Shown here one piece after another: positions 31,131 to 42,420 of a DNA stretch of 64,000 bases (positions are counted from its first letter, which is position 1; each line of letters begins with the position of its first letter). The notes beneath the pieces are model-generated. The model was given only the letters and a program-made list of their open reading frames with translations. It did no database searches and was not told where the DNA came from. The stretch is from Rhinopomastus cyanomelas (Eukaryota > Chordata > Aves > Bucerotiformes > Rhinopomastidae). The position numbers and the translations under genes were made by a program. The stretch covers positions 62,001 to 126,000 of the forward strand of contig VXBP01008528.1 of the NCBI GenBank assembly GCA_013400115.1, written 5' to 3'.

Positions 31131-33456
31131 GAAGGAGAGATGTTATTTTTCCAGGGACAAATGCCTCACCACACATATGAACGTTCACTTTAGTTGCTGC
31201 TGCTGCAGCGACAGTAGCGCACGAAACGCTGCTCTCTCTGCCACAGGAAAGAAAGGGGAGAGGTTTGTGTGGTGCCTCAGCAGTTTGTTTTCCTGGTGCA
31301 CTGCTCTGGATTTCGAAATAGATTAAAAAAGGAAGATTCCCTTTGTACGTCCCCAAGCACCTGCATATTTTATCCCGATCCTTTTGGCTTGCGTTGGAGA
31401 ACAGGGCAAAACTCCTCTGCCTGAGACGTTTTCTCATCTAACACGATGCTTTTTCCTTCTCTTCCTCTGGTTTTGTGTCTTCTTGCTGCTGTTTAGCTTA
31501 GAAGTAGCCTTCTCCTTCCCTGAACTGCTTTTTCAGCCAGTCAATAAGGGTTTTGCAGGAGGGGAGGTGGACGGGGCTGTTAGTGAACTGTTCCAGGCCA
31601 GTAGTTTGTGGGGAAGCTGCAAACCCTGGCCACGAGAGCCCTACCTGGGCCCAGGTTTAGTGTGGTTCATGTGGAAAAGTTCAAAGTAAATCACACCGGG
31701 AGGAGGTGGCAAGGAGCCGTCAAGTTTACTGTCACCAAGTCTGAGCTCATCGCAAAATCCTGGGCTGGGGCTTTGCTGCTTTGTTCTGGCTTTTCTTTTC
31801 TTTTTTTGGCTCTTGAATTTTGGGCTCCCCAGGTTGCTTTGACACTTTTGTGAAGTGATCTGGGGGTGCTGAGCAAATCTGGGCTGGGAGGAGGCACCTG
31901 ATGGGAGTCAAAGGGTTTCTGGGGAGGCGGCCAGAGCAAGACGAGGCCCCAGCCCCTGCACCAGGACACCCAGCCCCATGGGCATCCTCTAGAGCACCTG
32001 CTCTCTCAACCTACCCCTCAATGGAATTTTAGATGCTACCTGTCTGTTTCATTTAAAAAAAATATTAATAATACAAATACATTATTTTGGGGGGTTCTTT
32101 CCCAGCTGAGCAAATATTTTGGGAACTGGGCAGGAGTCTCCTCTTCCTCTTAACAATAACCACGTTAGCTCCCTCATCCTGCCGTTTATTGCTAGCACTT
32201 CAACATCCCTCTCTACACGTACTTATACAAACATTTATATGTGAAATAAATGTTAATTGGGTGCTAGGCAGCCTGTTCACTTACCACCTCAAGCATCTCT
32301 ACAGATGTGCATTGACGCTGCCATATTGCCATGAGGAGAAGTTCAAACTCCCTCCACCTAGCCTCCCTTTCACTGAAACGTGGACAATGTGACCATATCC
32401 TTTAAGAAACTGATGTGGTGCTGTATAATGTAGACCCCTGTCTACCCCATTACAGCGATCTGACACCAATAATCGCATTTTTCAGAAGAAAGCCCCGTAT
32501 CTCCTCCTGGATCACAATGGAGAACCTTAATGAGGAAGTTTCTTGCCGATCCTTTTCCTCAGTCGCTATTTAAACTATGCCCCGAAGTAGGAGGCTTGGT
32601 GCTGGCTTCTTTTCTCAGAATAGCATCCCACCCATTTCACTGCAGATGTTTCCATTCACTGTACAAACGTTCAATGAATTTTTCAATCCCACCAGATTCC
32701 TGGCCTCAGCCATGTCAAGAGACAAAGAGCTCCACAGGTTTTTGTCAACTGTACAAAACCCAGCTCTTTTTAGCCCGTTTTGAATGTACTGCAATTCACC
32801 TTCTCCGCTCCTTTTATTATTTACTTCTATGTTCTCTCCTCTGAACAATCTCTTTCAAGAAATTCTTCTTTTGAAAACTTTTGCAGCCGTCTAATTATGC
32901 CTGTTGTCCGTCTCCCAGCTGTTTCTATTTATTCCTCCAGCCTACTCGTGTAGGAGTGACCAATATCATGGGACACTGATATAATATCTTTATATTTTCA
33001 ATATCATGTTCTGTACTAGTTACTTTTTTTCACACACACCCCCCAGCCACCTCACTGGTGTTTTTCTTACCCACTGCTGTAAGACTGAACAGTGATACCA
33101 TTGAACTGCTCAGTTACAGACCTCTTTCTACTTCTTTTCCCTTCACTGATAACTTAGATTGATATGGGCTGTCTAAATACTCTTTTGAAGAGTCCGTTGG
33201 GGTTGTCAGTCAGGAATTTCCACCCTGCCCCTCAGGTTTCCATTCTGCTAGGTTGGGTTCCATTAAAACCATTCAGCCACCCTCCGGCTTAGCCCAAATC
33301 AGATTTTCCTGCCTTATTTTTCCCACTTTTCCGACTCAGGGATAAATAACGTCGAAGCAACTACAAAGCCCTGGTTCAGGGTTGATTTCTTTTGCCGTGT
33401 TGACAGACTGTTAACTCCCCACGTTGGTGGGTATGTGGGGTGGGGAGAGCTGTTCG
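31131..33456. other. 2.3 kb unique DNA, no gene seen
   Basis: No CR1 or tandem repeat. Opposed frames of about 100 codons at 31117-31689, 31691-31969 and 32530-32844 show no domain. Short A/T runs lie at 32,056-32,063 and 33,025-33,031, and a CA-rich patch at 33,031-33,045. Confidence 0.5.
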
Positions 33457-33642
33457 CTAACATCTAACCAACAGTGCTGCTTTACCAGTTAGCCCTCGGG
33501 TGCTTGGCTTCCTTAGTTGCCTTTTCCAGTGTCTTTCTGCATAAATGGTGTCAACTGGTCCTGCTTCACCCACTAGTTTCTTCATCTGTTCCCCAGTGTC
33601 TGTTATGGACTCGTAAACTTCCTCTACAGGAGCTGCATCCAT
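33457..33642 (-). other. Unassigned short ATG-initiated open frame
   Basis: A 61-codon frame with a true ATG. The peptide starts MDAAPVEEVYESITD, is highly charged with mixed amphipathic character, has no low complexity and ends at TAG. I cannot match it to a family. It lies in non-repeat DNA about 420 bases downstream (on minus) of another protein-like frame, and the two are not in one frame. It could be a small peptide, part of a decayed gene or chance. Confidence 0.15.
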
Positions 33643-34600
33643 TCATCTCCATCACATCAAGTAGTTGTTACCAAGTTCTATTTTAAATAATCTCTTCCTT
33701 CAGCCTGCCCAGGGCTTAATTAAGCCTTGCTGATTGCCAACATCCAGGATGAACCTTTCCAAAGAGGCAGTTCTTTGAGGGCTTCCTATAGAGCTGCTGA
33801 TTTGAGCAGCATCATCACTTTTGCCCCCTCCCCGATAGCTCAGCCACGTCTATCACAAACCACAGGTGTTTTGATCCTTGTAACTTCTGGCTCTTGTGCT
33901 GTTGGTATTAAGGTGGCGGATCGGAGCCATGACCAAGACAAAAGCAAACTAGAAGGTCCAGCCCATCTCAAACCTCTGTCTCAGTGCTCCCATCCCTGTC
34001 ACTGCATCGAACCTCCCCCTCCTATCTGCTGTTGTAAGAGTTAAATGGGTAGGTCTGGCTTTTATTTGTCTGCAATATTGTTGTTCCCCTTAAGTGTTCT
34101 TCTACCCTTCCTCAAGTGTACCAAGTATTTCCTTTGCAGTCCCACTGTTTCTAGCAAATCAATAAATTCTCCGCGAGTTGTTTGCTTCTTTATGCGCTCT
34201 TCAAATTCCCCATTAGCCTGCCTAATTTCCAGCTTGTATTTTAGCCAGTATTGTTTATGTCCCATTCTGCTAATGTCACTGGGGTTGTTTTTCCATTTTC
34301 TGGTGATATTTGTGCTGTGAAAAGCACAGCCTGACGGGATTATTACCCCTCTTTACAGGGCTGCTGAAGAATAAGGGATGAATGGCTGACAGTGTTAACA
34401 CTACGTTCGAATTGTCTCGCACAATCCGTCGCAGAGAGATGCTGGAAGGGTGCAAGCAGTAAAAAGATGTGTGGCTGATTATTAATTAAATCAGTTCTCT
34501 CTTTATCATATAACCTGTAGGAGTCAAGTTTCTTCCATCTCTGAGCCAGAATAACAGTGGTAACCTTAGGGTTAAAGCTTTCCCCAGCGCCGCAGAGCAC
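33643..34600. other. Unique DNA around unassigned minus-strand frames
   Basis: The DNA between and beside the two frames is repeat-free. A further minus frame of 85 codons (34343-34600) contains VILAQRWKKLDSYRLYDK. Three successive frames on one strand with protein-like composition in 1.1 kb is mildly suggestive, but stop codons and frame changes separate them. Confidence 0.3.
34062..34265 (-). other. Unassigned short ATG-initiated open frame, protein-like
   Basis: A 67-codon frame with a true ATG, beginning MGHKQYWLKYKLEIRQANGE, rich in Lys/Arg/Glu in a helix-forming pattern and ending at TAA. The bases before the ATG on minus read CATTAGCAG|A, a possible splice acceptor, but the in-frame stop would make it a terminal exon. 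No family recognised. Confidence 0.17.
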
Positions 34601-34880
34601 CGCGATAAGGCTTTGGCATATCCTTATATCATTTTATGCAAGCCAGACAAGGTGATTTATAAGTTATTCTCCCTGAGCTTCAATTAATTTCACTTAGGAC
34701 ATTTTCACAGTTGTACAATAAATGTTTAAATTAAGACATTTCTCTGCTCCCCACCCTGCCATGGAATGGAACTGAATATTAACTGGTTATTGGGTGCTGT
34801 TCGTGGCTTGTGCAATTACAGATAAGAACATCGATCTGGCAGGAAAACAAATTGGCTCTTAAAAGAGGGTGGTTTGGATC
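34601..34880. other. Possible conserved non-coding block
   Basis: AT-rich, repeat-free, with CCTTATATCATTTTATGCAA, CTTCAATTAATTTCACTT and GTGCAATTACAGATAAGAAC. The last resembles a composite of homeodomain and GATA-type (AGATAAG) sites. Function is inference. Confidence 0.28.
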
Positions 34881-36763
34881 TGACAGGTTAAGATGATTAG
34901 GCATCTCTCTAATGGATTCTGTATATTACTCCTGGATACATGCAGGAAGCAACATCCACCCCACGCCTGGGTACCACACAATTACCTGCCCTCACGCAGG
35001 AAACCCAACTCGCATATTGCCTACTGGGTTTCAGGATGGCTGTTTGCTCCCCAAATGAACCTTCCTGCTTCTCCTGCTGCTGCAGAAGTCTACAGTAGTG
35101 TTTAGATGCAGCAGTATTTCAAGGGAAATTATAACAAGTGGCACTACCTAATGACGGGGGTTGAGACTACCCCAAGCCAGGCATCGCCATGCCGCTGGGT
35201 TCTCAAGAAGCGAGAGGCACGAGGATGAGCAGACAGGTCTGACAGGGGTCTGGGGGATCTGTCACTGTGTTAGAATTTATGGAAGGACATAACTGCAGTT
35301 GTGAGAGACAGAAATCAGAAATACTTCCCTTCCTCTATCTCCTCCTTGGCCTTTCAGCAATTCATGTCACCTTTCTCTGTCCCATTTGTCTTCGGGGAGT
35401 GATAAGTCACACGAGAGGCAGGTATTTACTAGGAAATACAGAGATTGTCAAGAAAGTCAGAGTTCGGTGAGACCTGCCAGCTTGTATTTTCCAGGAGGAT
35501 TTGGTTTTTCTGCAGATGTAGTGGAACTCTGGGAACCCCCTCTGTTTTCCAGGCGTAACCTAGACAGATGCTCAAACCTCTGACTCTCAGTCCAGAGAAA
35601 CCCCTAGTAAAGACAACCCAACCCAAGAGACTGCCTTAGGTCTGGGAACTCTGTGTTTTCACAGCAGTAAACCATGGAGCTGCCCTTGGGATTCATTCCA
35701 AACCAGTGCGGACACTCAGCTCTGGGATTTTTATTTCCTAATGAGGGATGAAGTTACCGAAGGCTTCTGGGCACCCGAATTACCATCCTCCCTTCCAGAT
35801 CATAATGAAAAGTTGTGTGTGTGTATGTTCTAGAGAAGTGCAATTTGCAGCTTTAGAACTAACAGAGGCTTTGAGTTTTTCTTTAGAAGAAGCTGAGCTC
35901 AAGCATGGCCACCAGTAGCTATTGTTCTAGTTACTCAGGTCTATTTGGGTTTAACCAGACTAAACTCTACCCATACTGGGTTTGTACTGGCCACAGCCAA
36001 GGTTGGTCTGAGAATAACTGATCTACAGCTCTGCACAGCTCCTGGGTAGGACAATCAATTCTACGCATTTCTTGTCTTCAGAAAGGTCACGGGTCCTGTT
36101 ATTAATGTGCCACAACCACAAGCTACAGATTTCCTTTGCAGTTGCTGGCTGCTCTAGGTTTTCATTTTCCCACAAAGCAGATCTATCATCTCACTGGTGA
36201 AGAGTCTGTCAGGGAGGTCTGAGCCTTTTACTGTAAAAGTATGGGAAATGAAACGAAAATCGCCCTTGGCATCTCAGCAATGTTATCCACAAGACCCAAG
36301 AATGGCATTTGCATGCAGGCATCTGAGTCACTGTTGGTGGCAGGGGTCCTCTTAGAATCACAGAATCAAGATGAGTCCCACTTCAACCTGGACAGAATTA
36401 TAGACGCAGATGGTCTTCTATCAAGGACAAATTTGGCCCAGGCTGGCAATTCTATCGTACGGAGAATTGGGTTTCTTGATCACGGCACTAGACTATAATC
36501 TGATAACTTAATCTCATACAGGATGATATCCTGCTCCTGACTAAGTGGCATTATGACTGCTGTGCTTTCTCCCTGCCCACCCACCCACTTCTCTCTCTCC
36601 AGTCACCACTGGATTAGCCATCCCATCAGCAAAAGGCTGCTGTTTTGATTTTGATGATAGTCGTAATGAAGCATGACTTGGCATATGGGGATGTGGGTTC
36701 CCACGACACCAGATACTCAGCCATCTCCCTACAGCACATCAAGAGCCAAATTCCTCATGAGCA
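34881..36763. other. 1.9 kb unique DNA, no gene seen
   Basis: No repeat except GTGTGTGTGTATG at about 35,815-35,827 and an AATCACAGAATCAAG near 36,356 that resembles a CR1 tail start but has no body behind it. No frame above 85 codons and none with a domain. Confidence 0.5.
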
Positions 36764-36991
36764 GAATTTCACAGTGAGGGTGACAGAGACTGGAACAGGC
36801 TGCCCAGGGGTGTTGTGGAGTCTCCTTCTCTGGAGACATTTAAAACCCACCTGGATGTGTTCCTGTGTGACTTGGTCTAGGGGATCCTGCTGTGTCAGGG
36901 GGACTGGACTAGATGATCTTTCGAGGTCCCTTCCAATCTCTAATGATTCTATGATCTTTTGAGGTCCCTTCCAATCCCTAATGTGATTCTG
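36764..36991 (+). mobile_element. CR1 LINE 3' end, group A, with duplicated tail
   Basis: From AATTTCACAGTGAGGGTGAC to CTAATGTGATTCTGTGAG. The last part is present twice at a 38-base period: GATCTTTCGAGGTCCC at 36,915 and GATCTTTTGAGGTCCC at 36,953, each followed by TTCCAAT-CTAAT. The two units differ at a few sites. One of only two CR1 pieces in a 15.7-kb stretch. Confidence 0.94.
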
Positions 36992-37194
36992 TGAGAAACC
37001 TCATGGAAGAAAAACCAAATCAGAAATCAAAGCTCCTCGGATTTTACCTTCCTTTCCTCAAAATGCAGAAGTGGGTTCATATGTTTTCATGTTAGTTGCA
37101 TGGTGGCTTCCTAGATTTCCTTCAAGTATTAGCTCCCCTCAAAGAGCAAATAAGACAAAGGGCCTGAATACTGTCTTCCATGTTCATATTTTTA

Positions 37195-37383
37195 TAATGA
37201 GGAAGGCATTCACCGTGAGGGTGACAGAGCACTGGAAGGGGCTGCCCAGAGGGGTTGTGGAGTCCCCTTCTCTGGAGACATTTAAAACCCACCTGGCCAT
37301 GTTCCTGTGCGACAGGGCAGGGGGTTGGGATAGATGGTCTTTCGAGGTCCTTTCCAATCCCTAGCGTTTTGTGGTTCTGTGAT
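37195..37383 (+). mobile_element. CR1 LINE 3' end, group A
   Basis: Enters at ATGAGGAAGGCATTCACCGT and ends at GTTTTGTGGTTCTGTGATT. It lacks the segment between TGTGCGAC and GGCAGGGGG (the TTGGTCTAG-GATCCTGCTGT region), an internal deletion of about 25 bases. Confidence 0.93.
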
Positions 37384-37815
37384 TTAAAGTTGACTTTGTT
37401 TGCTAGGAAAAACAGCAAGATGATGAAAAAGAATGAGGAAATATGAAAACTAATGGTTCTCCATCTCATTTTATGAACAATCTTGCTCAGAGCCCTGGAA
37501 AACCTAACGAAGTTGCGAAGACAACAAGAGTCTGATTTCTCTTTTTGTTCTCTTCTCCAGATTTCCCCCCTGTGTTGTGGGCCATCTGTAGCCACAATGA
37601 AAGACATTTTCCACTCGGTTAATCCAGAGACTAAACCTTCCAAAAGTCTCTACATGTTTTGTGTTAAGAATACATTGGGACATCCTGTTATCGGTGCAGC
37701 TTGAGATACTGCAGTGACATAAAATCTCGCAGATAATACAGGCTGAGCTGCATTCAGAGGGCACCTGATAAAACCAGCAGAAATGCAGAAAATCCACTGT
37801 TTTAACTGAGTGACA
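37384..37815. other. Unique DNA, no gene seen
   Basis: Repeat-free flank of the poly-C tract. A 73-codon plus frame (37483-37704) has no domain. Confidence 0.5.
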
Positions 37816-37865
37816 CCCCCCCCCCCCCCCCCCCCNNNNNNNNNNNNNNNNNNNNNNNNNNNNNN
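37816..37865. repeat. Poly-C tract running into a 30-N assembly gap
   Basis: Twenty consecutive C residues at 37816-37835 are followed directly by 30 N at 37836-37865. The gap has unknown true content and length; a homopolymer at its edge is a typical cause of sequencing failure. The 121-codon minus frame crossing it is an artefact of reading through N. Confidence 0.97.
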
Positions 37866-39456
37866 CCAATCTCTGTCTACGTCTTGACTTTTTATGAGCA
37901 GTTTGGCTTTAGGCCCTCAAAATCATTTGAAAGATTCCCATTGACCCCACCAAGCCCAACATCAATCCTGGAGACTACAAAGGAGCCGCTGCATCTTTCA
38001 AAGATTAAAGTTTGTGCCAAAACTGCTCCTCGTTTCGGAGGTGCAGCTGTCACTTGTCCCTTGATATTTCCATGGTGCAATGGAAACAGACTGCGACGTT
38101 TCACCATAAATTCCTGGCTCAGCAGTGAACTTGAATCAGTAGCTGATCCTGCTCTAGTAGAACCAGGGCCATGTTTGCCAAAGAGGTAAATGGGAGGAGG
38201 GATCAAACCCGTAACAAGCACCATTTATTAAGCCCCTTGGCTGAGCAATACGTGGTCTGTGCCACCCTAAATGCACCGTTGCCCAGTCTATGGCAACTCA
38301 CACAAAGCGTCTTTGGTGGAGAGCAATCACACAAAAAGACAGATGATAAATTCAAGCAGTGAACTTGGATCATGATAAAAATCACAAAAGGACCCAGAAG
38401 GGGTTGTGGCAATTTAAGGCAGATTCATAAAATGCATGAGCGCTGTTATATGCCTGGGATTGGGCTGAGCTGGTCTTTAATGGGTAGCTCATCCCACGGG
38501 GCTACATCAGGTGAGGGACCCACCTCTTCACAGGAGTTCCAAATACCCACCAAAGTACCCCGTGACATCAGTCAGGGCATCACCTCACTGAGCATCCTCA
38601 CCGCACTCGCATGGCCTCAGCATTGCTACCAAAAGCTTAGTTAGCCCTTCTTTAGATTAAGTTCAAATTGAGCCCAGTAGTTACCCAATTTATTTCTTTT
38701 CCAGGGGAACTAGTCCATTTATATAAGTAGATTCAATCCTCACGAAAGCCTATTGATCAAACCTGACCTATTTTCTTGGTCCACCCACCGATAACCCACC
38801 AGGCAGCAGAGCGACACCAGCCGACACCACCCTGCTCCATCAATACCCCTCATTTGCTCCAGCAATGACAAGATGCATGTTCAGTGTTTGAGGCCTGTCC
38901 AGTCATTGATCTTATTAATAAAAATGTCAATGGGAATAGATGGGTAAATTATTATCAATTGCAGAGACAGGTTGTGTAAGGCAGAGATTGCCCAGGCTGT
39001 GCTGTCAGGGCTGAAAGCAGCGACGTGGTTTTCATAGGCTGTAGAGCAGCCACCCAGCAACAGCTCTCTTTGGTTGCAGGTCTGAGTGTTCAGATGAAGA
39101 CTGCAAAAGCTAAATGTAATCACTGTGCTTATCTGGAAAGGTTTCCGCAGTGCTTAACCCTGCGGTACTTGAGAACCTCAAAAACCTTCAGAAAAAGCCA
39201 AACTATCCCCAACACGTCCGCAAAGCAAACGATTATTAATTCCCTTGGCCAAAAATGGGTACAATCACACCGAGAGGCTCAACAGCGGCAGAGAAAAGCC
39301 ACGGGTGGGATTTAGATCTCCAGAATTATTAGGCAGTGGGGTTTTTAATGGTTTTGTGTCCCTTTTTTTAAAGGGAAACACGGTGGGAAAACCAGCTCTG
39401 TTCAGGGGCAAAGCTGTGCGGCATCCTAGCCCTGTCCCAGGTGCCGTGGTCATCCG
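37866..39456. other. Unique DNA, no gene seen
   Basis: No repeat. Opposed frames of 101 and 110 codons at 37884-38224 have no domain. Around 38,900-38,960 the AT-rich text TCTTATTAATAAAAATGTCA and AAATTATTATCAATTGCAGA resembles conserved non-coding DNA. Confidence 0.45.
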
Positions 39457-40322
39457 AACCTTTAATATAGGTCCAAATCTTCTTACAATAGGGCCAAACC
39501 TTAATATAGGTCTAAACCTTCTTTAACATAGGTCCAAACCTTCTCTAACATAGGTCCAAACCTTCTCTAACATAGGTCCAAACCTTCTCTAACATAGGTC
39601 CAAACCTTCTCTAACATAGGTCCAAACCTTCTCTAACATAGGTCCAAACCTTCTCTAATACAGGTCCCAACCTTCTCTAGTACAGGTCCAGACCTTCTTT
39701 AATACAGGTCCAGACCTTTGTTAACATAGGTCCAAACCTTCTTTAATACAGGTCCAAACATTCGTTAACATAGGTCCAAACCTTCTTTAATATAGGTCCA
39801 ACCTTCTCTAGTACAGGTCCAGACCTTCTCTAATACAGGTCCCAACCTTCTCTAGTACAGGTCCAGACCTTCTTTAATACAGGTCCAAACCTTTGTTAAC
39901 ATAGGTCCAAACATTCGTTAACATAGGTCCAAACCTTCTTTAATATAGGTCCAACCTTCTCTAGTACAGGTCCAGACCTTCTCTAATACAGGTCCCAACC
40001 TTCTCTAGTACAGGTCCAGACCTTCTCTAATACAGGTCCCAACCTTCTCTAGTACAGGTCCAGACCTTCTTTAATACAGGTCCAAACCTTTGTTAACATA
40101 GGTCCAAACATTCGTTAACATAGGTCCAAACCTTCTTTAATACAGGTCAAACCTTCTCTAGTACAGGTCCAGACCTTCTTTAATACAGGTCCCAACCTTC
40201 GTTAACATAGGTCCAAACCTTCTTTAATACAGGTCCCAACCTTCGTTAACATAGGTCCAAACCTTCTTTAATACAGGTCCCAACCTTCTCTAGTACAGGT
40301 CCCAACTTTCTTTAATGTAGCT
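39457..40322 (+). repeat. 22-bp minisatellite, about 40 copies, with higher-order structure
   Basis: The unit is close to ATAGGTCCAAACCTTCTCTA plus two bases, with alternatives ACAGGTCC, CAGACCTT, TTTGTTAAC, CATTCGTTAAC and CTAGTACAGG. The first units are degenerate and the block at about 39,520-39,650 is nearly homogeneous. After that, variant units follow a repeating order: the marker ACATTCGTTAAC occurs with TTCG at 39761, 39914 and 40111, spacings of 153 and 197 bases (7 and 9 units). No frame is open through it. Confidence 0.97.
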
Positions 40323-41990
40323 CTGTTTAAAACCAGCACCCACATTCCAAGGAACTGAAGTCCGCGTCCCCTGCGACACTTTCTTCTGCACGCGCGTTGC
40401 AGGGACCGGGCATTTATCAGAGGAGATTAATTGAATTCCGACAGTACTGTACATCAAATGAAGGAACAGGGCCCCTATTTATCTCTTAAAGTTCTGAAAA
40501 TGAAAAACATCTAATCACTAGTTCCCTTTGATGAATGCCTCATTGTTCGCCTCTACGGAGAGGCATTTCATACGGCACTGGCAGGGCAGCGTTGCCGGGC
40601 ATGGGGTGGGGTGGCGGAGAGGGGGTGGCGGCACAAGATTGCTTTGAGAATTGAAGTATAACTACATCTACATCCGTAAAGTATAAGTTCCTATGATACA
40701 GTATTTTTTGGGGGGTGATTTCCCACCCCCATCCCTGCCCTCCCAAGTTAGAAAAAAAAAGCGTTCCTAAGGCGGAGCGAGCGGAAACTAATACAATTAA
40801 ATACTTTGCTTTGCCTGCCAAGGACATCTGACTGCTACTGTGCTACATCAGGTATGTAATGAAAGGCAAATGACAGCGAATCTTAATGTGCTGGGAGCTT
40901 GGGCAACTGTAGTTTTATGTCAGGGATAGCTGGCTAGAGAAAAGCTGCATTGTCGCTAGGATTAGCAGAACTGCAGGATTTCATTAATGACCGACCAGCT
41001 TTTTAGCAAAACAAAGATAGTTAGGGAGTAAAAAGAGAACCTGACTAGAATGTGCGCTGCTAATTGGAAATGTATATTATCTGCGCTTTGGGAGGGAGGC
41101 GGCACCGGGGCCGCTCTATATTGTCATCCGGAGAATGTCAGTTTGCACGAGGTTTTTTTTTCCCAGGTTGGGATGCTGGGCTGGGAGGCGGCAACAGTTG
41201 GGAATGGCTGGGTGCAGCGCAGGCACATGAGTGGGGAGCGTACCCGGGTCAGATGGGAATGGGTTCCCATCCCTCTAGTGTTGGAAACTGCAGACCTCCT
41301 CCTCTTCGTTCTCCCAAACCAAGAAGAAAGGGTCAGCCTCAGCAGTTTGCATACACAGATTGGATTTCTACCTTTTAAAAGGCAAAACCCACACAACTCT
41401 GCTCCTTTTTTTTCATGCTCTAGATGGTGGTTGCAGAGTGGAGTGGTCCTCCAGGCCAGGAATTCAGCTTCTTCCCTTTGGATATCTCTTTCGGTCTCAT
41501 CAGCAACACTTGCTCACAGGCAGCAAGTCGTTCTCGTTTGCAAAATAAACTTGACTGGAAAACTCCATCTCTTGTTCTGCGTGTAGCACCTCACAAAGTC
41601 TATTAAAACCAGCAGGAATTTCTGCACTGAGCTCTGCACTGGCCTGTGCTGCTCAGCCTTTAATTCAATCTGCCATCACTGCACTCAGAGCTCTCTTTTA
41701 TTCCGTTTTCTTTACAGCTACAGAAAACACGAGGTTTTGGTGGCCACGTTCAGCAACTCAAGGGCAGCGAGAAAAATGAAAACAACAAAACCCCCTTCCC
41801 TGCAAAACCTGAAGTTATTAGTGGGACAGATCCTCCCTGTACACTAAGCTCCCTTCGCAGGGCTGGGGCTGTCAGATTTACACCCACTCCGATGCTTTTC
41901 TACATGGTCAAAGTGGTGTAAAATAGCTCAAGTCAAACGACAATTAAGCTTATTACTTGAGACAGCCTTTTTTTTTTTTCCCTCAAAACT
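40323..41990. other. Unique DNA, partly conserved-looking, no gene seen
   Basis: Repeat-free; at 41,050-41,586 three plus frames and one minus frame overlap, the longest 178 codons with no domain or signal peptide. AT-rich parts (40,430-40,530 with GAGATTAATTGAATTCC; 40,980-41,080 with GCTGCTAATTGGAAATG) look like non-coding regulatory DNA. A T run lies at about 41,969-41,979. Confidence 0.4.
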
Positions 41991-42016
41991 GCTTGCCCTT
42001 GACCACTAGGCATTAG

Positions 42017-42053
42017 GTGGGGGGGGGAGGAGGGAGAAAGGAGGGAGGAGAGA
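42017..42053 (+). repeat. G-rich purine tract with G-quadruplex potential
   Basis: GGTGGGGGGGGGAGGAGGGA followed by GAAAGGAGGGAGGAGAG: four or more G runs of at least three within about 35 bases, no pyrimidine after the first T. It is followed at once by an AT-rich block. Confidence 0.6.
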
Positions 42054-42059
42054 CTCCTT

Positions 42060-42420
42060 AAGACAATTTTGAAACAGTCCAGTACTTCCCCGATCACTTT
42101 GCAAAGTTGAAATATGACGACGACCTTTTTGCACGTGGAAAGAAGCCGCGGGGATGAAAAATTAGCTGCCTTAGCAGGTCAAGCACACAGTTACATTAAT
42201 GTTGTGTCGAACAATAAATCAACTTCGATCGGCAATTGAAAAAATGCTAATTTAGCTCTGCGATTCACTGATTGTACTTCCCGTGCACCCCGGCGATAGA
42301 AATCTTTTCTTTTTTATTTAATGCGAGACAGTGATTTGACGGCCCTCCTAATGGTGCTCGCAGACTATCAGCATTTCAGTGGAATTCTGATCATGGTTTT
42401 AATATTCCATGCAGCTTTGC
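42060..42420. other. Possible conserved non-coding block
   Basis: Repeat-free with an even mix of TAAT cores and isolated CpGs: TTCGATCGGCAATTGAAAAA near 42,224, ATGCTAATTTAGCTCTGCGA near 42,244, CTTTTTTATTTAATGCGAGA near 42,308. It contains no frame of note. The texture matches deeply conserved developmental enhancers, which is inference. Confidence 0.33.

Noticed and set aside
36350..36370. AATCACAGAATCAAG resembling a CR1 tail
   Set aside because: No CR1 body follows on either strand; match is under 16 bases.
39343..39380. CCCTTTTTTTAAAGGG hairpin
   Set aside because: Short A/T-centred palindrome without flanking features; not a terminator in a vertebrate genome.
41050..41586. 178-codon plus frame outside repeats
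   Set aside because: Three other frames are open over the same DNA and no signal, domain or conserved motif is visible.
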